Shown here piece after piece: positions 1 to 7,761 of a DNA stretch of 14,001 bases; the first letter of the stretch is position 1, and each line of letters opens with the position of its first letter. Location: assembly GCA_021107975.1 (NCBI GenBank), contig JAIORT010000201.1, positions 1 through 14,001 on the forward strand, in the 5' to 3' direction. Made by a program: the position numbers and the translations under genes. The notes beneath the pieces were generated by a model. It was not told the DNA's origin, made no database searches, and saw only the letters and a program-made list of their open reading frames with translations. Source of the stretch: Bacteroidales bacterium. Its GTDB lineage: Bacteria > Bacteroidota > Bacteroidia > Bacteroidales > JAADJA01.

Positions 1-57
1 CCAATTTGTTACTGATTTTAGCTCATTTTGGTCATTAAAATAATTTTAGTTTATTTC

Positions 58-90
58 AAATTTGTATTTAAAATTAAATTTGTATCTTTG
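58..90 (+). promoter_or_regulatory. Bacteroidota-type promoter of the rimP-nusA-infB operon
   Basis: TATCTTTG at 83-90 matches the Bacteroidota -7 consensus TAnnTTTG exactly and is followed by C, as often seen. TTTG at 61-64 lies 18 nt upstream and fits the -33 element. A second exact match, TAAATTTG at 75-82, directly precedes it. The 10-mer AAATTTGTAT occurs at 58-67 and again at 76-85, so the promoter elements sit inside a direct repeat. The inferred transcription start is near 95-98, which gives a leader of about 200 nt before rimP. The motif matches are seen directly; promoter activity is inferred. Confidence 0.6.
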
Positions 91-91
91 C

Positions 92-135
92 ACCGCTTTT
101 TTTGAAAAGTGTATTGAAAACGCGAACCGGCGGTT
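92..135 (+). other. Possible 5' stem in the rimP leader
   Basis: ACCGC at 92-96 is perfectly complementary to GCGGT at 130-134. It would close a stem at or near the 5' end of the inferred transcript. A competing small hairpin is AACC (125-128) with GGTT (132-135). A weak A/T stem, CTTTT (96-100) with AAAAG (105-109), lies inside. The pairings are short and could be chance. Confidence 0.25.
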
Positions 136-158
136 TATATAATAGGAAATTAGTGAGC

Positions 159-190
159 AGGGGGCATAAGTCCCCTATTTTATTATACTG
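159..190 (+). terminator. GC-rich hairpin with U-rich tail in the rimP leader (possible attenuator)
   Basis: AGGGGG (159-164) pairs with TCCCCT (171-176) around a CATAAG loop. This gives five Watson-Crick pairs plus one G-T pair. The T-rich stretch ATTTTATTAT follows. It is the most GC-rich stem in an otherwise AT-rich leader. It sits about 60 nt after the inferred start and about 120 nt before the rimP ATG. The form is that of a short intrinsic terminator or attenuator. It could instead end a transcript arriving from upstream of the window, or simply stabilise the mRNA. The hairpin is seen; its role is inferred. Confidence 0.4.
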
Positions 191-293
191 ACAGAAATCG
201 AGAATGCGAAAATTAATAAACATAACTTACGGATAACTACACATTTTGCTTCATCGGGATTTGTAAAGTATAATGCGTTCAGTATAGAAATAA

Positions 294-743
294 ATGATAG
301 ATAAAAACAGTATATATAAATTAGTTGGTAATTGCCTGGAAGGAACAGATAAATTCCTGGTTGATGTTGATATAAGTAAAGGAAATATCATTAATGTTTT
401 TGTTGATGGTGATGATGGCATTAATATAGATGACTGTGCAGGCATTAGCAGGTGTGTGGAAATGCAGCTTAACAGAGATGTTGAAGATTTTGAATTAAGG
501 GTTTCGTCTCCAGGGCTTAATAAGTCTTTTAAATTGTTGAGGCAATATAAAAAATATATCAACAGGGAGATTGAATTAATCACAAAAGAAGGAAAAGTGT
601 TGAAAGGTATTTTAAAATCGGTTTCAGAAGAAGGAGTGAAGTTAGAAAGGAGTGTTGGTAACAAAATGAAAAACATAGCTATTGAGGAAATTGTTTTTTA
701 TGAAATAAAAGAGAGCAAACCGGTAATTTTATTTAAAAAGTAA
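294..743 (+). CDS. rimP: Ribosome maturation factor RimP
   Basis: RimP helps assemble the 30S ribosomal subunit in the cytoplasm. The 149-residue product has the usual family length. The N-terminal alpha/beta domain (about residues 1-75) includes VDVDISKGNIINVFVDGDDG and ends in the family signature VSSPGLNKSFK. An SH3-like beta domain follows (about 80-149), containing REIELITKEGKVLKGILK. The ATG at 294 is the first start in frame and no Shine-Dalgarno sequence precedes it, which is usual in Bacteroidota. It is the first gene of the conserved rimP-nusA-infB order, which strongly supports the identity. The gene lies about 200 nt downstream of the inferred promoter, behind a leader with a GC-rich hairpin. 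No key segment is missing. Confidence 0.93.
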   Translation: MIDKNSIYKLVGNCLEGTDKFLVDVDISKGNIINVFVDGDDGINIDDCAGISRCVEMQLNRDVEDFELRVSSPGLNKSFKLLRQYKKYINREIELITKEGKVLKGILKSVSEEGVKLERSVGNKMKNIAIEEIVFYEIKESKPVILFKK

Positions 744-775
744 AAAAAGGCAAAACAAAACGAATTTTGAATAAA

Positions 776-2014
776 ATGGAACACATCAATTTAGTTGAGA
801 CTTTTTCGGAATTCAAGGAATTCAAAAATATCGAAAGAGAAACGATGATGCGCATCCTTGAAGATGTTTTTAAGCACATGCTGGAAAAGAAATACGGTTC
901 GGCAGATAATATTGATATTATTGTAAACATTGACAAAGGTGACCTTGAGATTTGGCGATACAGAAATATTGTAGATGACAATAACATTGAGGATGAAAGC
1001 CTTGAGATTGCATATTCCGAAGCGATTAAAACAGAACCTGACTTTGAGGTTGGTGAAGAAATGTCGGAAGAAATTAAGATGGCTGATTTCGACAGGCGCG
1101 AAATATTGTCAATAAGGCAAAACCTGGTATCAAAGATACAGGAATATGAAAAAAACAATATTTTTAATAAATACAAGGAAAGGATTAGTGAAATTATTAC
1201 AGGTGAAGTTTACCAGGTTTGGAAGAAAGAAATACTTGTGTTGGATGATGAGGGTATCGAACTTATTCTTCCTAAGTCAGAACAAATACCAACAGATTTT
1301 TACAGGAAAGGCGACACCATCAGGGCGGTTGTGTCGAAGGTTGAGATGAGAAATGGCGCACCGATGATTATTTTGTCCAGAACCTCGTCAATATTTCTCG
1401 AAAGATTGTTTGAGGCTGAGGTGCCTGAAGTTTATGACGGGCTGATTACAATTAAAAATATCGTAAGAGTTCCGGGTGAGAGGGCAAAAATTGCCGTTGA
1501 ATCCTATGATGACAGGATAGACCCCGTTGGCGCCTGCGTCGGAATGAAAGGTTCGCGTATTCACGGTATTGTTCGGGAATTGAAAAATGAAAATATTGAT
1601 GTTATTAATTACACCGAAAATTCGTCATTATTCATATCAAGATCGTTAAGCCCTGCAAAAATTACTTCAATTAAGATTCATGAAGATAATAAAAAGGCGG
1701 AGGTTTATTTAAAACCCGACCAGGTTTCACTCGCCATTGGAAAAGGTGGGTTTAATATTAAGCTGGCTGGTAAACTTACAGGTTACGAAATTGATGTATA
1801 TAGGGAGACTCCTGATATTGATTCGGAAGATGTTGACCTCTCTGAATTCTCTGATGAAATTGATCAGTGGATCATAGATGAATTTAAAGCTATTGGTTGC
1901 GATACGGCAAAAAGTGTTTTAGACCTTAATATTGATGACCTTGTAAAAAGAACCGATTTAGAGGAAGAGACAGTAAAAGAGGTTGTCAGAATTTTAAAAG
2001 AGGAGTTTGAATAG
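776..2014 (+). CDS. nusA: Transcription elongation/termination factor NusA
   Basis: NusA binds RNA polymerase and nascent RNA and modulates pausing, termination and antitermination. The product is 412 residues from the ATG at 776. An upstream in-frame TTG at 767 would add three residues, but MEHINLVETFSEFKEFKNIE matches the usual start in this phylum. Domains in order: the polymerase-binding N-terminal domain (about 1-125); the S1 RNA-binding domain (about 130-200, starting near EIITGEVYQVWKKEILVLDD); KH1 with the GMKG loop at 256-259 in DPVGACVGMKGSRI; KH2 with IGKGG at 321-325; and a short acidic C-terminal region (about 350-412) that resembles a helix-hairpin-helix. It lacks the long duplicated acidic repeats of the E. 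coli protein. It is 32 nt downstream of rimP and surely co-transcribed. Confidence 0.95.
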   Translation: MEHINLVETFSEFKEFKNIERETMMRILEDVFKHMLEKKYGSADNIDIIVNIDKGDLEIWRYRNIVDDNNIEDESLEIAYSEAIKTEPDFEVGEEMSEEIKMADFDRREILSIRQNLVSKIQEYEKNNIFNKYKERISEIITGEVYQVWKKEILVLDDEGIELILPKSEQIPTDFYRKGDTIRAVVSKVEMRNGAPMIILSRTSSIFLERLFEAEVPEVYDGLITIKNIVRVPGERAKIAVESYDDRIDPVGACVGMKGSRIHGIVRELKNENIDVINYTENSSLFISRSLSPAKITSIKIHEDNKKAEVYLKPDQVSLAIGKGGFNIKLAGKLTGYEIDVYRETPDIDSEDVDLSEFSDEIDQWIIDEFKAIGCDTAKSVLDLNIDDLVKRTDLEEETVKEVVRILKEEFE

Positions 2015-2040
2015 AATTAAGTTTTTTAAAAATATAGTAT

Positions 2041-2069
2041 TTTAGCACGCTAAATTAATTTTAGCTAAA
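2041..2069 (+). repeat. Tandem TTTAGC/GCTAAA inverted repeats between nusA and infB
   Basis: TTTAG (2041-2045) and CTAAA (2050-2054) form a 5-bp stem around CACG. Fifteen bases later the self-complementary TTTAGCTAAA repeats the same half-sites. The two units could also pair with one another. They fill the 69-nt spacer before infB. There is no T-run right after the first stem, so this does not look like a terminator. It could be an mRNA processing or stability site, or chance in AT-rich DNA. Confidence 0.3.
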
Positions 2070-2083
2070 CTTTTTCGGTTTTT

Positions 2084-4969
2084 ATGACAGAAACGGGTAA
2101 AGCAATAAGGCTTAGCAAAGCTGCAAGAGAATTCAATGTTGGAATTTCCACTATTGTTGAGTTCCTCTCAAAGAAAGGGATCGGGATTTCAAGTAATCCC
2201 AATACCAAGCTTTCGCCTGATATGTACGAATTATTGGAACAGGAGTTCCAGTTGCAAAAGACAGTAAAAGAAGAGGCGTTGAAAATCGGCTTGGATTATT
2301 CTGACCATCATACAATTTCGATAGAAGATAAAGTTGATTCTGATAAAGAAAAAGAGAAGGAATTTGAAATTGATGAAATTTTCATCAAAGATTCATCTTT
2401 ATCGAAGACTGAAGTTGAACCCGATGTTAAAAAACCTGAGAAGATTAAAGAAGTTATCGAAGAAAAGGCAGAAGAAATTAAAGAGCCTATTGATGTTCAG
2501 GTTACAGATACCGAAGAAATTAGCCCTAAGGAAGAACAGCAAAAAGAAATATCTGAAGAAGTTGCAGTTGAAGATACAAAATCGGTAAAAGAAGAAAAAG
2601 ATGATACGAAACCCAGGGTGGTTGGAAAAATTGATATTGAAAAGATTAAAATGAGGACTAAGCCGGCTGGGAAAACTGTTAAGGAAAAGAAAAAAGTAAG
2701 AGAAGTAAAAGCGAAAGAAGAAGTAAAAGAAAAGAAAAAAGAGGTTGCTGCTGAAAAACCCGTTAAAGAAATTTCCGAAGAAGAAGTTAAAAGGGAGAAT
2801 TTTATTAAAACTAAAGTTGAAAAACTTGAAGGACCTAAGATTGTTGACAAGATAGAGCTTCCTGAAAAAAAGAAAAAGCCAGAAAAGAAACCTGTTGCTT
2901 CCTCTAAGGATAAAGAAATTAAAACCAGGAAAAAGAGAAGGAAAAGAATTAGGAAAAAGCCCGACCTTGTTCAAACAAAAGATAAGGATACAAAAGAAAG
3001 GTTCAAACAAAAATTCAAAGATAAAAGGGGAAGAAAAGAACGCGTCAGACCGGTAATATCTGAAGATGAAGTTCAGAAGCAAATCAAAGAAACACTTGCC
3101 AAGCTTACCGGAAGCGGAAAGTCGAAAGCTGCAAAATACCGCCGTGAAAAACGCCAGATAATTAGCAAGCAAAAGAAAGAAGATATAGAAAAACTTGAAG
3201 AAGAAAAGAATGTTATAAAAGTTACCGAATTTGTAACTGCTAATGAACTGGCTACCATGATGGATGTACAGATTAACGATATTATTTCAACTTGTATGTC
3301 GCTCGGTATATTTGTTTCGATAAACCAGAGGCTCGATGCCGAAACACTCTCATTGGTAGCAGAAGAATTCGGTTATGAAGTTGAGTTTGTCAGTGTTGAT
3401 GTTCAGGAGGCTATTTTTGATGCAGAAGAAGAAGAAGAAGACAGTCCTGAAGAACTGATTGAAAGAGCACCGATAGTTACTGTGATGGGACATGTTGACC
3501 ATGGTAAAACCAAATTGCTTGATTACATACGTGATACTAATGTGATAGCCGGAGAAGCCGGTGGAATAACACAGCATATAGGAGCTTATGAAGTAACGCT
3601 TAAAGACGGAAACAAAATAACATTCCTCGATACACCCGGGCATGAAGCCTTTACTGCAATGCGTGCAAGGGGAGCAAAGGTAACGGATGTAGCTATTATT
3701 GTTATAGCTGCCGACGATGATGTGATGCCACAAACAAAAGAAGCTATAAACCATGCACAGGCAGCAGGAGTGCCAATTGTTTTCGCTATTAATAAAATTG
3801 ATAAACCTAATGCAAATGTTGAAAAGATCAAAGAAGGTCTTTCAAAAATGAACATACTTGTCGAAGATTGGGGAGGTAAATACCAAAGCCAGGAAATTTC
3901 AGCCAAACAGGGAATAAATATCGATGAATTGTTAGAAAAAGTATTACTCGAGGCAGAAATGCTTGATTTAAAAGCTAATCCCGATAAGTTGGCTCATGGT
4001 ACGGTAATCGAAAGTTCGCTGGATAAAGGAAGAGGTTACGTGGCAAAGGTTCTGGTTCAAAACGGCACATTAAAAACGGGTGATATCCTTATTGCCGGAT
4101 CAACCTTTGGCAAGGTTAAGGCGATGTATAATGAAAGAAATCAGAATAATGATGAGGCTGGTCCTTCTGCGCCCGTGTTATTACTGGGTTTAAGCGGCGC
4201 ACCTCAAGCCGGTGACGGATTCAATGTGATGAAGGATGAAAGAGAAACAAAAGCAATTGCTAATAAGCGTCTTCAATTACAGAGGGAGCAGGGTATCAGA
4301 ACACAGAAACACATTACACTTGATGAAATTGGCAGAAGAATTGCTATTGGCGACTTTAAAGAACTTAATATAATCGTTAAGGGTGATGTGGATGGCTCTG
4401 TTGAGGCATTGTCCGATTCTTTGCTTAAGTTAACAAATGAAGCGGTGCAGGTCAACATTATCCATAAATCAGTCGGTCAGGTTACCGAGTCGGATGTATT
4501 ACTTGCTTCTGCTTCTGACGCTATCATTATCGGTTTCCAAATCAGACCTTCAGTTGGAGCCAGAAAGCTTGCAGAAAAAGAGCAGGTTGATATTCGTCTT
4601 TATTCTATTATTTATAAAGCTATTGAAGAGATCAAAGCAGCTATTGAGGGTATGTTATCACCGGATATTGTAGAAAAGATAGTTTGCAATGTGGAGATAC
4701 GTGAAATATATAAAATAACTAAAGTTGGAACTGTTGCCGGCTGTATGGTATTAGACGGAACCATTACAAGAAACACAAGAGTTCGCATTATACGTGATGG
4801 TATTGTGGTTTACACTGGTGCTCTTGGCTCCCTGAAACGTTTTAAGGATGATGTGAAAGAAGTAAAAACCGGATACGAATGCGGTTTGAATATAGAAAAT
4901 TTTAATGATATAAAAATAGGAGATATAATTGAAGGTTTTGAAGAAGTGGAGGTTAAACGAAAATTGTAA
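2084..4969 (+). CDS. infB: Translation initiation factor IF-2
   Basis: IF-2 is the GTPase that brings initiator tRNA to the 30S subunit and promotes subunit joining. The product has 961 residues. An IF2_N-type helical module lies at about 5-55 (IRLSKAAREFNVGISTIVEF). A very charged Lys/Glu-rich, low-complexity linker spans about 80-375. A second IF2_N module follows at about 378-440. The G domain shows G1 GHVDHGKT (469-476), G3 DTPGH (516-520), G4 NKID (570-573) and G5 SAK (606-608). The remainder holds the EF-Tu-like domain II, domain III and the C-terminal fMet-tRNA-binding barrel. All GTPase motifs are intact. The gene starts 69 nt after nusA and completes the operon. The long basic/acidic linker is normal for this phylum and makes long shadow reading frames on the other strands. 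Confidence 0.96.
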   Translation: MTETGKAIRLSKAAREFNVGISTIVEFLSKKGIGISSNPNTKLSPDMYELLEQEFQLQKTVKEEALKIGLDYSDHHTISIEDKVDSDKEKEKEFEIDEIFIKDSSLSKTEVEPDVKKPEKIKEVIEEKAEEIKEPIDVQVTDTEEISPKEEQQKEISEEVAVEDTKSVKEEKDDTKPRVVGKIDIEKIKMRTKPAGKTVKEKKKVREVKAKEEVKEKKKEVAAEKPVKEISEEEVKRENFIKTKVEKLEGPKIVDKIELPEKKKKPEKKPVASSKDKEIKTRKKRRKRIRKKPDLVQTKDKDTKERFKQKFKDKRGRKERVRPVISEDEVQKQIKETLAKLTGSGKSKAAKYRREKRQIISKQKKEDIEKLEEEKNVIKVTEFVTANELATMMDVQINDIISTCMSLGIFVSINQRLDAETLSLVAEEFGYEVEFVSVDVQEAIFDAEEEEEDSPEELIERAPIVTVMGHVDHGKTKLLDYIRDTNVIAGEAGGITQHIGAYEVTLKDGNKITFLDTPGHEAFTAMRARGAKVTDVAIIVIAADDDVMPQTKEAINHAQAAGVPIVFAINKIDKPNANVEKIKEGLSKMNILVEDWGGKYQSQEISAKQGINIDELLEKVLLEAEMLDLKANPDKLAHGTVIESSLDKGRGYVAKVLVQNGTLKTGDILIAGSTFGKVKAMYNERNQNNDEAGPSAPVLLLGLSGAPQAGDGFNVMKDERETKAIANKRLQLQREQGIRTQKHITLDEIGRRIAIGDFKELNIIVKGDVDGSVEALSDSLLKLTNEAVQVNIIHKSVGQVTESDVLLASASDAIIIGFQIRPSVGARKLAEKEQVDIRLYSIIYKAIEEIKAAIEGMLSPDIVEKIVCNVEIREIYKITKVGTVAGCMVLDGTITRNTRVRIIRDGIVVYTGALGSLKRFKDDVKEVKTGYECGLNIENFNDIKIGDIIEGFEEVEVKRKL

Positions 4970-4985
4970 CTTGAAAATTAATCCG

Positions 4986-5017
4986 TTTGTTAGCACACAT
5001 TAAATATGATAATTTTC
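4986..5017 (+). promoter_or_regulatory. Candidate promoter of the ketoacyl synthase gene
   Basis: TTTG at 4986-4989 is followed after 20 nt by TAATTTTC at 5010-5017. The latter matches TAnnTTTG in all but the last base. Transcription would begin near 5024, about 30 nt before the start codon. The sequence AGGAAAGGA at 5041-5049, 5 nt before the ATG at 5055, is an unusually purine-rich ribosome-binding-like stretch for this genome. The gene could also be read through from infB, since no terminator hairpin is visible in the 85-nt gap. Confidence 0.4.
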
Positions 5018-5054
5018 TCTATAAAAAGTGAGTTAAACATAGGAAAGGAACAAA

Positions 5055-6149
5055 ATGAGTAAGGATAATAAAGAAATAATATATTCAGTTATTGCTGGAA
5101 CGGGGAGTTACATTCCATCAAAAGTTGTAAAAAATGAAGATTTCCTGAAAAATGTTTTTTATGATACTGATGGAAGCAGATTTATTCAGTCAAATGAAGA
5201 GATAATTAAAAAGTTTGAAAAAATTACCGGTATTAAAGAAAGAAAATATGTTACAGATGACCTTGTCCTTTCCGATATAGCTTTTTTTGCAGCAAAAAAT
5301 GCCCTCGAATCATCGAAAATAGATAAAGAAAGTCTTGATTATATTATTGTTGCTCATAACTTTGGTGATGTGAAACCGGAAAATAAAGTACAGGATTTAG
5401 TACCAAGTATTTCGGCAAGAGTAAAACGTAAGCTCGGCATTGAGAATCCTTATGTAGTTGCTTTTGATATTCCTTTCGGATGCCCAGGATGGTTGCAGGG
5501 AATAATATCGGCTAATTATTATATTAAATCGGGCGATGCAAAGAGAGCACTTATAATTGGTGCAGAAACTTTATCAAGGGTATCCGATCCTTACGACAGA
5601 GATAGCATGATTTATTCCGATGGTGCAGGGGCAACAATTCTTGAAGCATATAAAAGTAAAAAACCTGTTGGAATTTTATCACATGTAACAAGGTCCGATG
5701 CTATTAATCATTCAAAATTAATGTGGATGGGCGGATCAAATAATAAAAATTTCAAACCTAATGATTTATTTCTTAAGATGAATGGACGCAAATTATATGA
5801 ATATGCCATCTCAACTGTTCCGCAGGTAGTTAAGGACAGTCTTGATAAAGCAGGACTGACGCTTAGTAATATTAAAAAAGTGCTTATACACCAGGCAAAC
5901 GAAAAAATGGATGTGGAAATGTTAAATCGTTTGTTCAGATTATATGGAAAAACAAAGACAATGTTTGAAGTTATGCCTATGACCATTTCGTGTCTTGGAA
6001 ACAGCTCCGTAGCCACTGTTCCAACATTAGCTGATCTGCTATTTAAAGGGAAGCTTAATAATCACTCATTAAAAAAAGGAGAATATGCGGCATTTGTATC
6101 GGTAGGAGCCGGTATGAATATTAATTCATTAATTTATAAAATGATTTGA
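5055..6149 (+). CDS. Beta-ketoacyl-ACP synthase III family protein (FabH-like)
   Basis: This is a thiolase-fold condensing enzyme that probably joins an acyl-CoA or acyl-ACP starter to malonyl-ACP. The catalytic triad of the FabH family is complete: Cys143 in FDIPFGCPGWLQG, His279 in VLIHQAN and Asn316 in CLGNSSVATVP. The N-terminal IAGTGSYIPSKVVKNEDF and KITGIKERKY are also family hallmarks. At 364 residues it is longer than E. coli FabH (317), with apparent insertions near residues 33-50, 105-125 and 210-240. The Cys context (FGCPGW) differs from the usual AACSGF of housekeeping FabH. It may therefore be a paralogue with a different acyl specificity, for example for branched starters or a secondary lipid; this is inferred. 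It follows infB by 85 nt on the same strand and converges on the glycosyltransferase gene, 37 nt away. No symbol is given because the exact role is unclear. Confidence 0.85.
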   Translation: MSKDNKEIIYSVIAGTGSYIPSKVVKNEDFLKNVFYDTDGSRFIQSNEEIIKKFEKITGIKERKYVTDDLVLSDIAFFAAKNALESSKIDKESLDYIIVAHNFGDVKPENKVQDLVPSISARVKRKLGIENPYVVAFDIPFGCPGWLQGIISANYYIKSGDAKRALIIGAETLSRVSDPYDRDSMIYSDGAGATILEAYKSKKPVGILSHVTRSDAINHSKLMWMGGSNNKNFKPNDLFLKMNGRKLYEYAISTVPQVVKDSLDKAGLTLSNIKKVLIHQANEKMDVEMLNRLFRLYGKTKTMFEVMPMTISCLGNSSVATVPTLADLLFKGKLNNHSLKKGEYAAFVSVGAGMNINSLIYKMI

Positions 6150-6186
6150 TATTTTAAATTATTAGTTAGTTTTTATAGAGTTGCCT

Positions 6187-7761
6187 TTAATTAATTGAAC
6201 ACTTAGGGACTATTTTCAAATCCTTCATCCTGTAAACAAAGGCATTCATTACATGTGTATTTCCCCTCATTATTCTTATAGTATCAACTGTCTCAATGGA
6301 TTCGAAGTAATGGCTGTAAACACTGTCGGGGTGCATAAAATCACGGCTGGTAGTAATATAATAAGCGTCCATTCCTAAACGGAAACCTCCTCTTTTTTGA
6401 TTAATCCAATAGTATTTATGTATTTGATACAAAGGTCCTATAGCTAAAACTTTGATAAAATTCTGCCTGGCTGCATAATAATCGAGGTTGGCAGCCGGAA
6501 ACCAACGGTATGTAATTATTGCCGGCTCTTTACCGATTTTGTTTTCTTTAATATCCTTTTTCAAAATTTCAGAAAACCCATCTCCAATCTGCCTCCATCC
6601 AAAAATATCTAATGAAACATCCTTTTCCCCAAGTTCAGTAGGATCGGTTTTCTGCGGGTCATAGAAATTAATTATTCCGAAATTTACCTGGATGAATCCG
6701 ATAATTAAAATAAAGGATAAAAGATAGATAGCTGCCTTTATTTCATGCGGTATTAATTTTTGATTTTTTTTCCTGAGACTCTTTTCTCTTAAAAAGGCTG
6801 CGGCAATTAGCAATAATGTAGTATATCCGGGTGCTGTCCAGTGTGGTAATGTCCTCCTGAAAAAGGAAAATACGATAAAGATTATAATCAGTGGCAGGCT
6901 CGAAAAAAGTAAAAACCGCAGATCAGTCTCCGCAAGAAAGATTCGTTTCTTATAAACTCCAAACAATGAAAGAATAATAATTATAACATTAACAGGATTA
7001 TTATATAAAAACTCACCGATGATTTCAAGAAGGAAAAAGTCGAACCTCAGTCTCGAACCAAAAACATCCACACGCTCACCCTGAAAAGTAATACTTATGA
7101 AATCATTTTGAATATTCCACCAGATAACCGGAGAAAAAACCATTAGTGTTAAAAACGCCGATAAATAAAGAGATTTTGTCCGGAGCCATTTCCTGTCGCA
7201 GATAAGAATATACGATATAATCCCGAACCAGAGAAATACTGTTGTGTATTTCGAAAGCATTCCGAAACCTAAAAAAAGCCCGGTCAAAACAAGGTTAAGC
7301 TTAGATTTTGTAGTATATTCTCTATTCAGTAATGAACCTGTAATAAAATACAGGCTTAACAACCAGAAAAATAGTTGAGGTGTGTCGGGAAGGATAAAAA
7401 TACCTGCTATTACAAAACAATAGATTGATGATGTATAAAGAAATGCGGCGTACAAACCTGTTAAAGAATCTTTAATTTTTTTACCGATAAGAAAAATAAT
7501 CCAGGTATTTACCGAGCCTAAAATAACTGAGCCTAAACGAATAAATAGTTCATTATTAAACAAAAGATCGAGTGAAAATAGCTGGATTACAAAGCCCACC
7601 ATTGGAGGATGATCAAAATGGCTCAGGTCGGGATAGAGCGCATAAGTCCAGTAATAAACCTCATCATTCCCAAACTCAAGTGCCCATGCAAAAAAAGCCC
7701 TGACAATTGCAGAGATGCCGATTAATAATACCAGTACTTTATATATTTTTTTTTCAGGCAT
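6187..7761 (-). CDS. Polytopic GT-C glycosyltransferase, ArnT/PMT (GT39-like) family
   Basis: A 524-residue inner-membrane protein that probably transfers a sugar from a polyprenyl-phosphate donor to an acceptor on the periplasmic side. After a first membrane segment (about 8-28), the first periplasmic loop carries the conserved acidic pair in GNDEVYYW (Asp33, Glu34) and the DHPP motif (50-53). LPDTPQLFFW (124-133) and RRTLPHWTAPGY (302-313) are also typical of bacterial ArnT/PMT_2 proteins. About ten or more hydrophobic segments span residues 8-360. The last 165 residues form a soluble, probably periplasmic domain without obvious membrane helices. The ATG overlaps the end of the upstream PHP-like gene by 8 bp, so translation is probably coupled. 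The sugar and acceptor (lipid A, glycan or protein) cannot be told from the sequence. No polyprenyl-phosphate sugar synthase gene is nearby. Confidence 0.85.
   Translation of the reverse strand: MPEKKIYKVLVLLIGISAIVRAFFAWALEFGNDEVYYWTYALYPDLSHFDHPPMVGFVIQLFSLDLLFNNELFIRLGSVILGSVNTWIIFLIGKKIKDSLTGLYAAFLYTSSIYCFVIAGIFILPDTPQLFFWLLSLYFITGSLLNREYTTKSKLNLVLTGLFLGFGMLSKYTTVFLWFGIISYILICDRKWLRTKSLYLSAFLTLMVFSPVIWWNIQNDFISITFQGERVDVFGSRLRFDFFLLEIIGEFLYNNPVNVIIIILSLFGVYKKRIFLAETDLRFLLFSSLPLIIIFIVFSFFRRTLPHWTAPGYTTLLLIAAAFLREKSLRKKNQKLIPHEIKAAIYLLSFILIIGFIQVNFGIINFYDPQKTDPTELGEKDVSLDIFGWRQIGDGFSEILKKDIKENKIGKEPAIITYRWFPAANLDYYAARQNFIKVLAIGPLYQIHKYYWINQKRGGFRLGMDAYYITTSRDFMHPDSVYSHYFESIETVDTIRIMRGNTHVMNAFVYRMKDLKIVPKCSIN

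Noticed and set aside
92..176. tRNA or known riboswitch upstream of rimP (by analogy with metY-rimP in other bacteria)
   Set aside because: There is no cloverleaf, TpsiC-arm sequence or recognisable riboswitch core, only short hairpins.
251..676. - strand reading frame of 141 codons opposite rimP
   Set aside because: rimP on the + strand is a clear family match and the antisense product is Ser/Leu-rich without a domain.
767..775. TTG start for nusA
   Set aside because: The ATG at 776 gives the N terminus MEHINLVETFSEF expected for the family, and the TTG adds only three residues.
2399..3172. Long - strand open reading frame of 257 codons within infB
   Set aside because: It is opposite the Lys/Glu-rich infB linker, whose codons read as Phe/Leu/Ser-rich on the other strand. 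The product is low-complexity Phe-rich and resembles no protein.
3350..3906. Two - strand reading frames (134 and 106 codons) opposite the infB G domain
   Set aside because: They are shadows of a highly conserved coding region and have no recognisable domain.
6150..6186. Terminator between the converging ketoacyl synthase and glycosyltransferase genes
   Set aside because: The 37-nt gap is AT-rich with T-runs but has no stem that I can pair.
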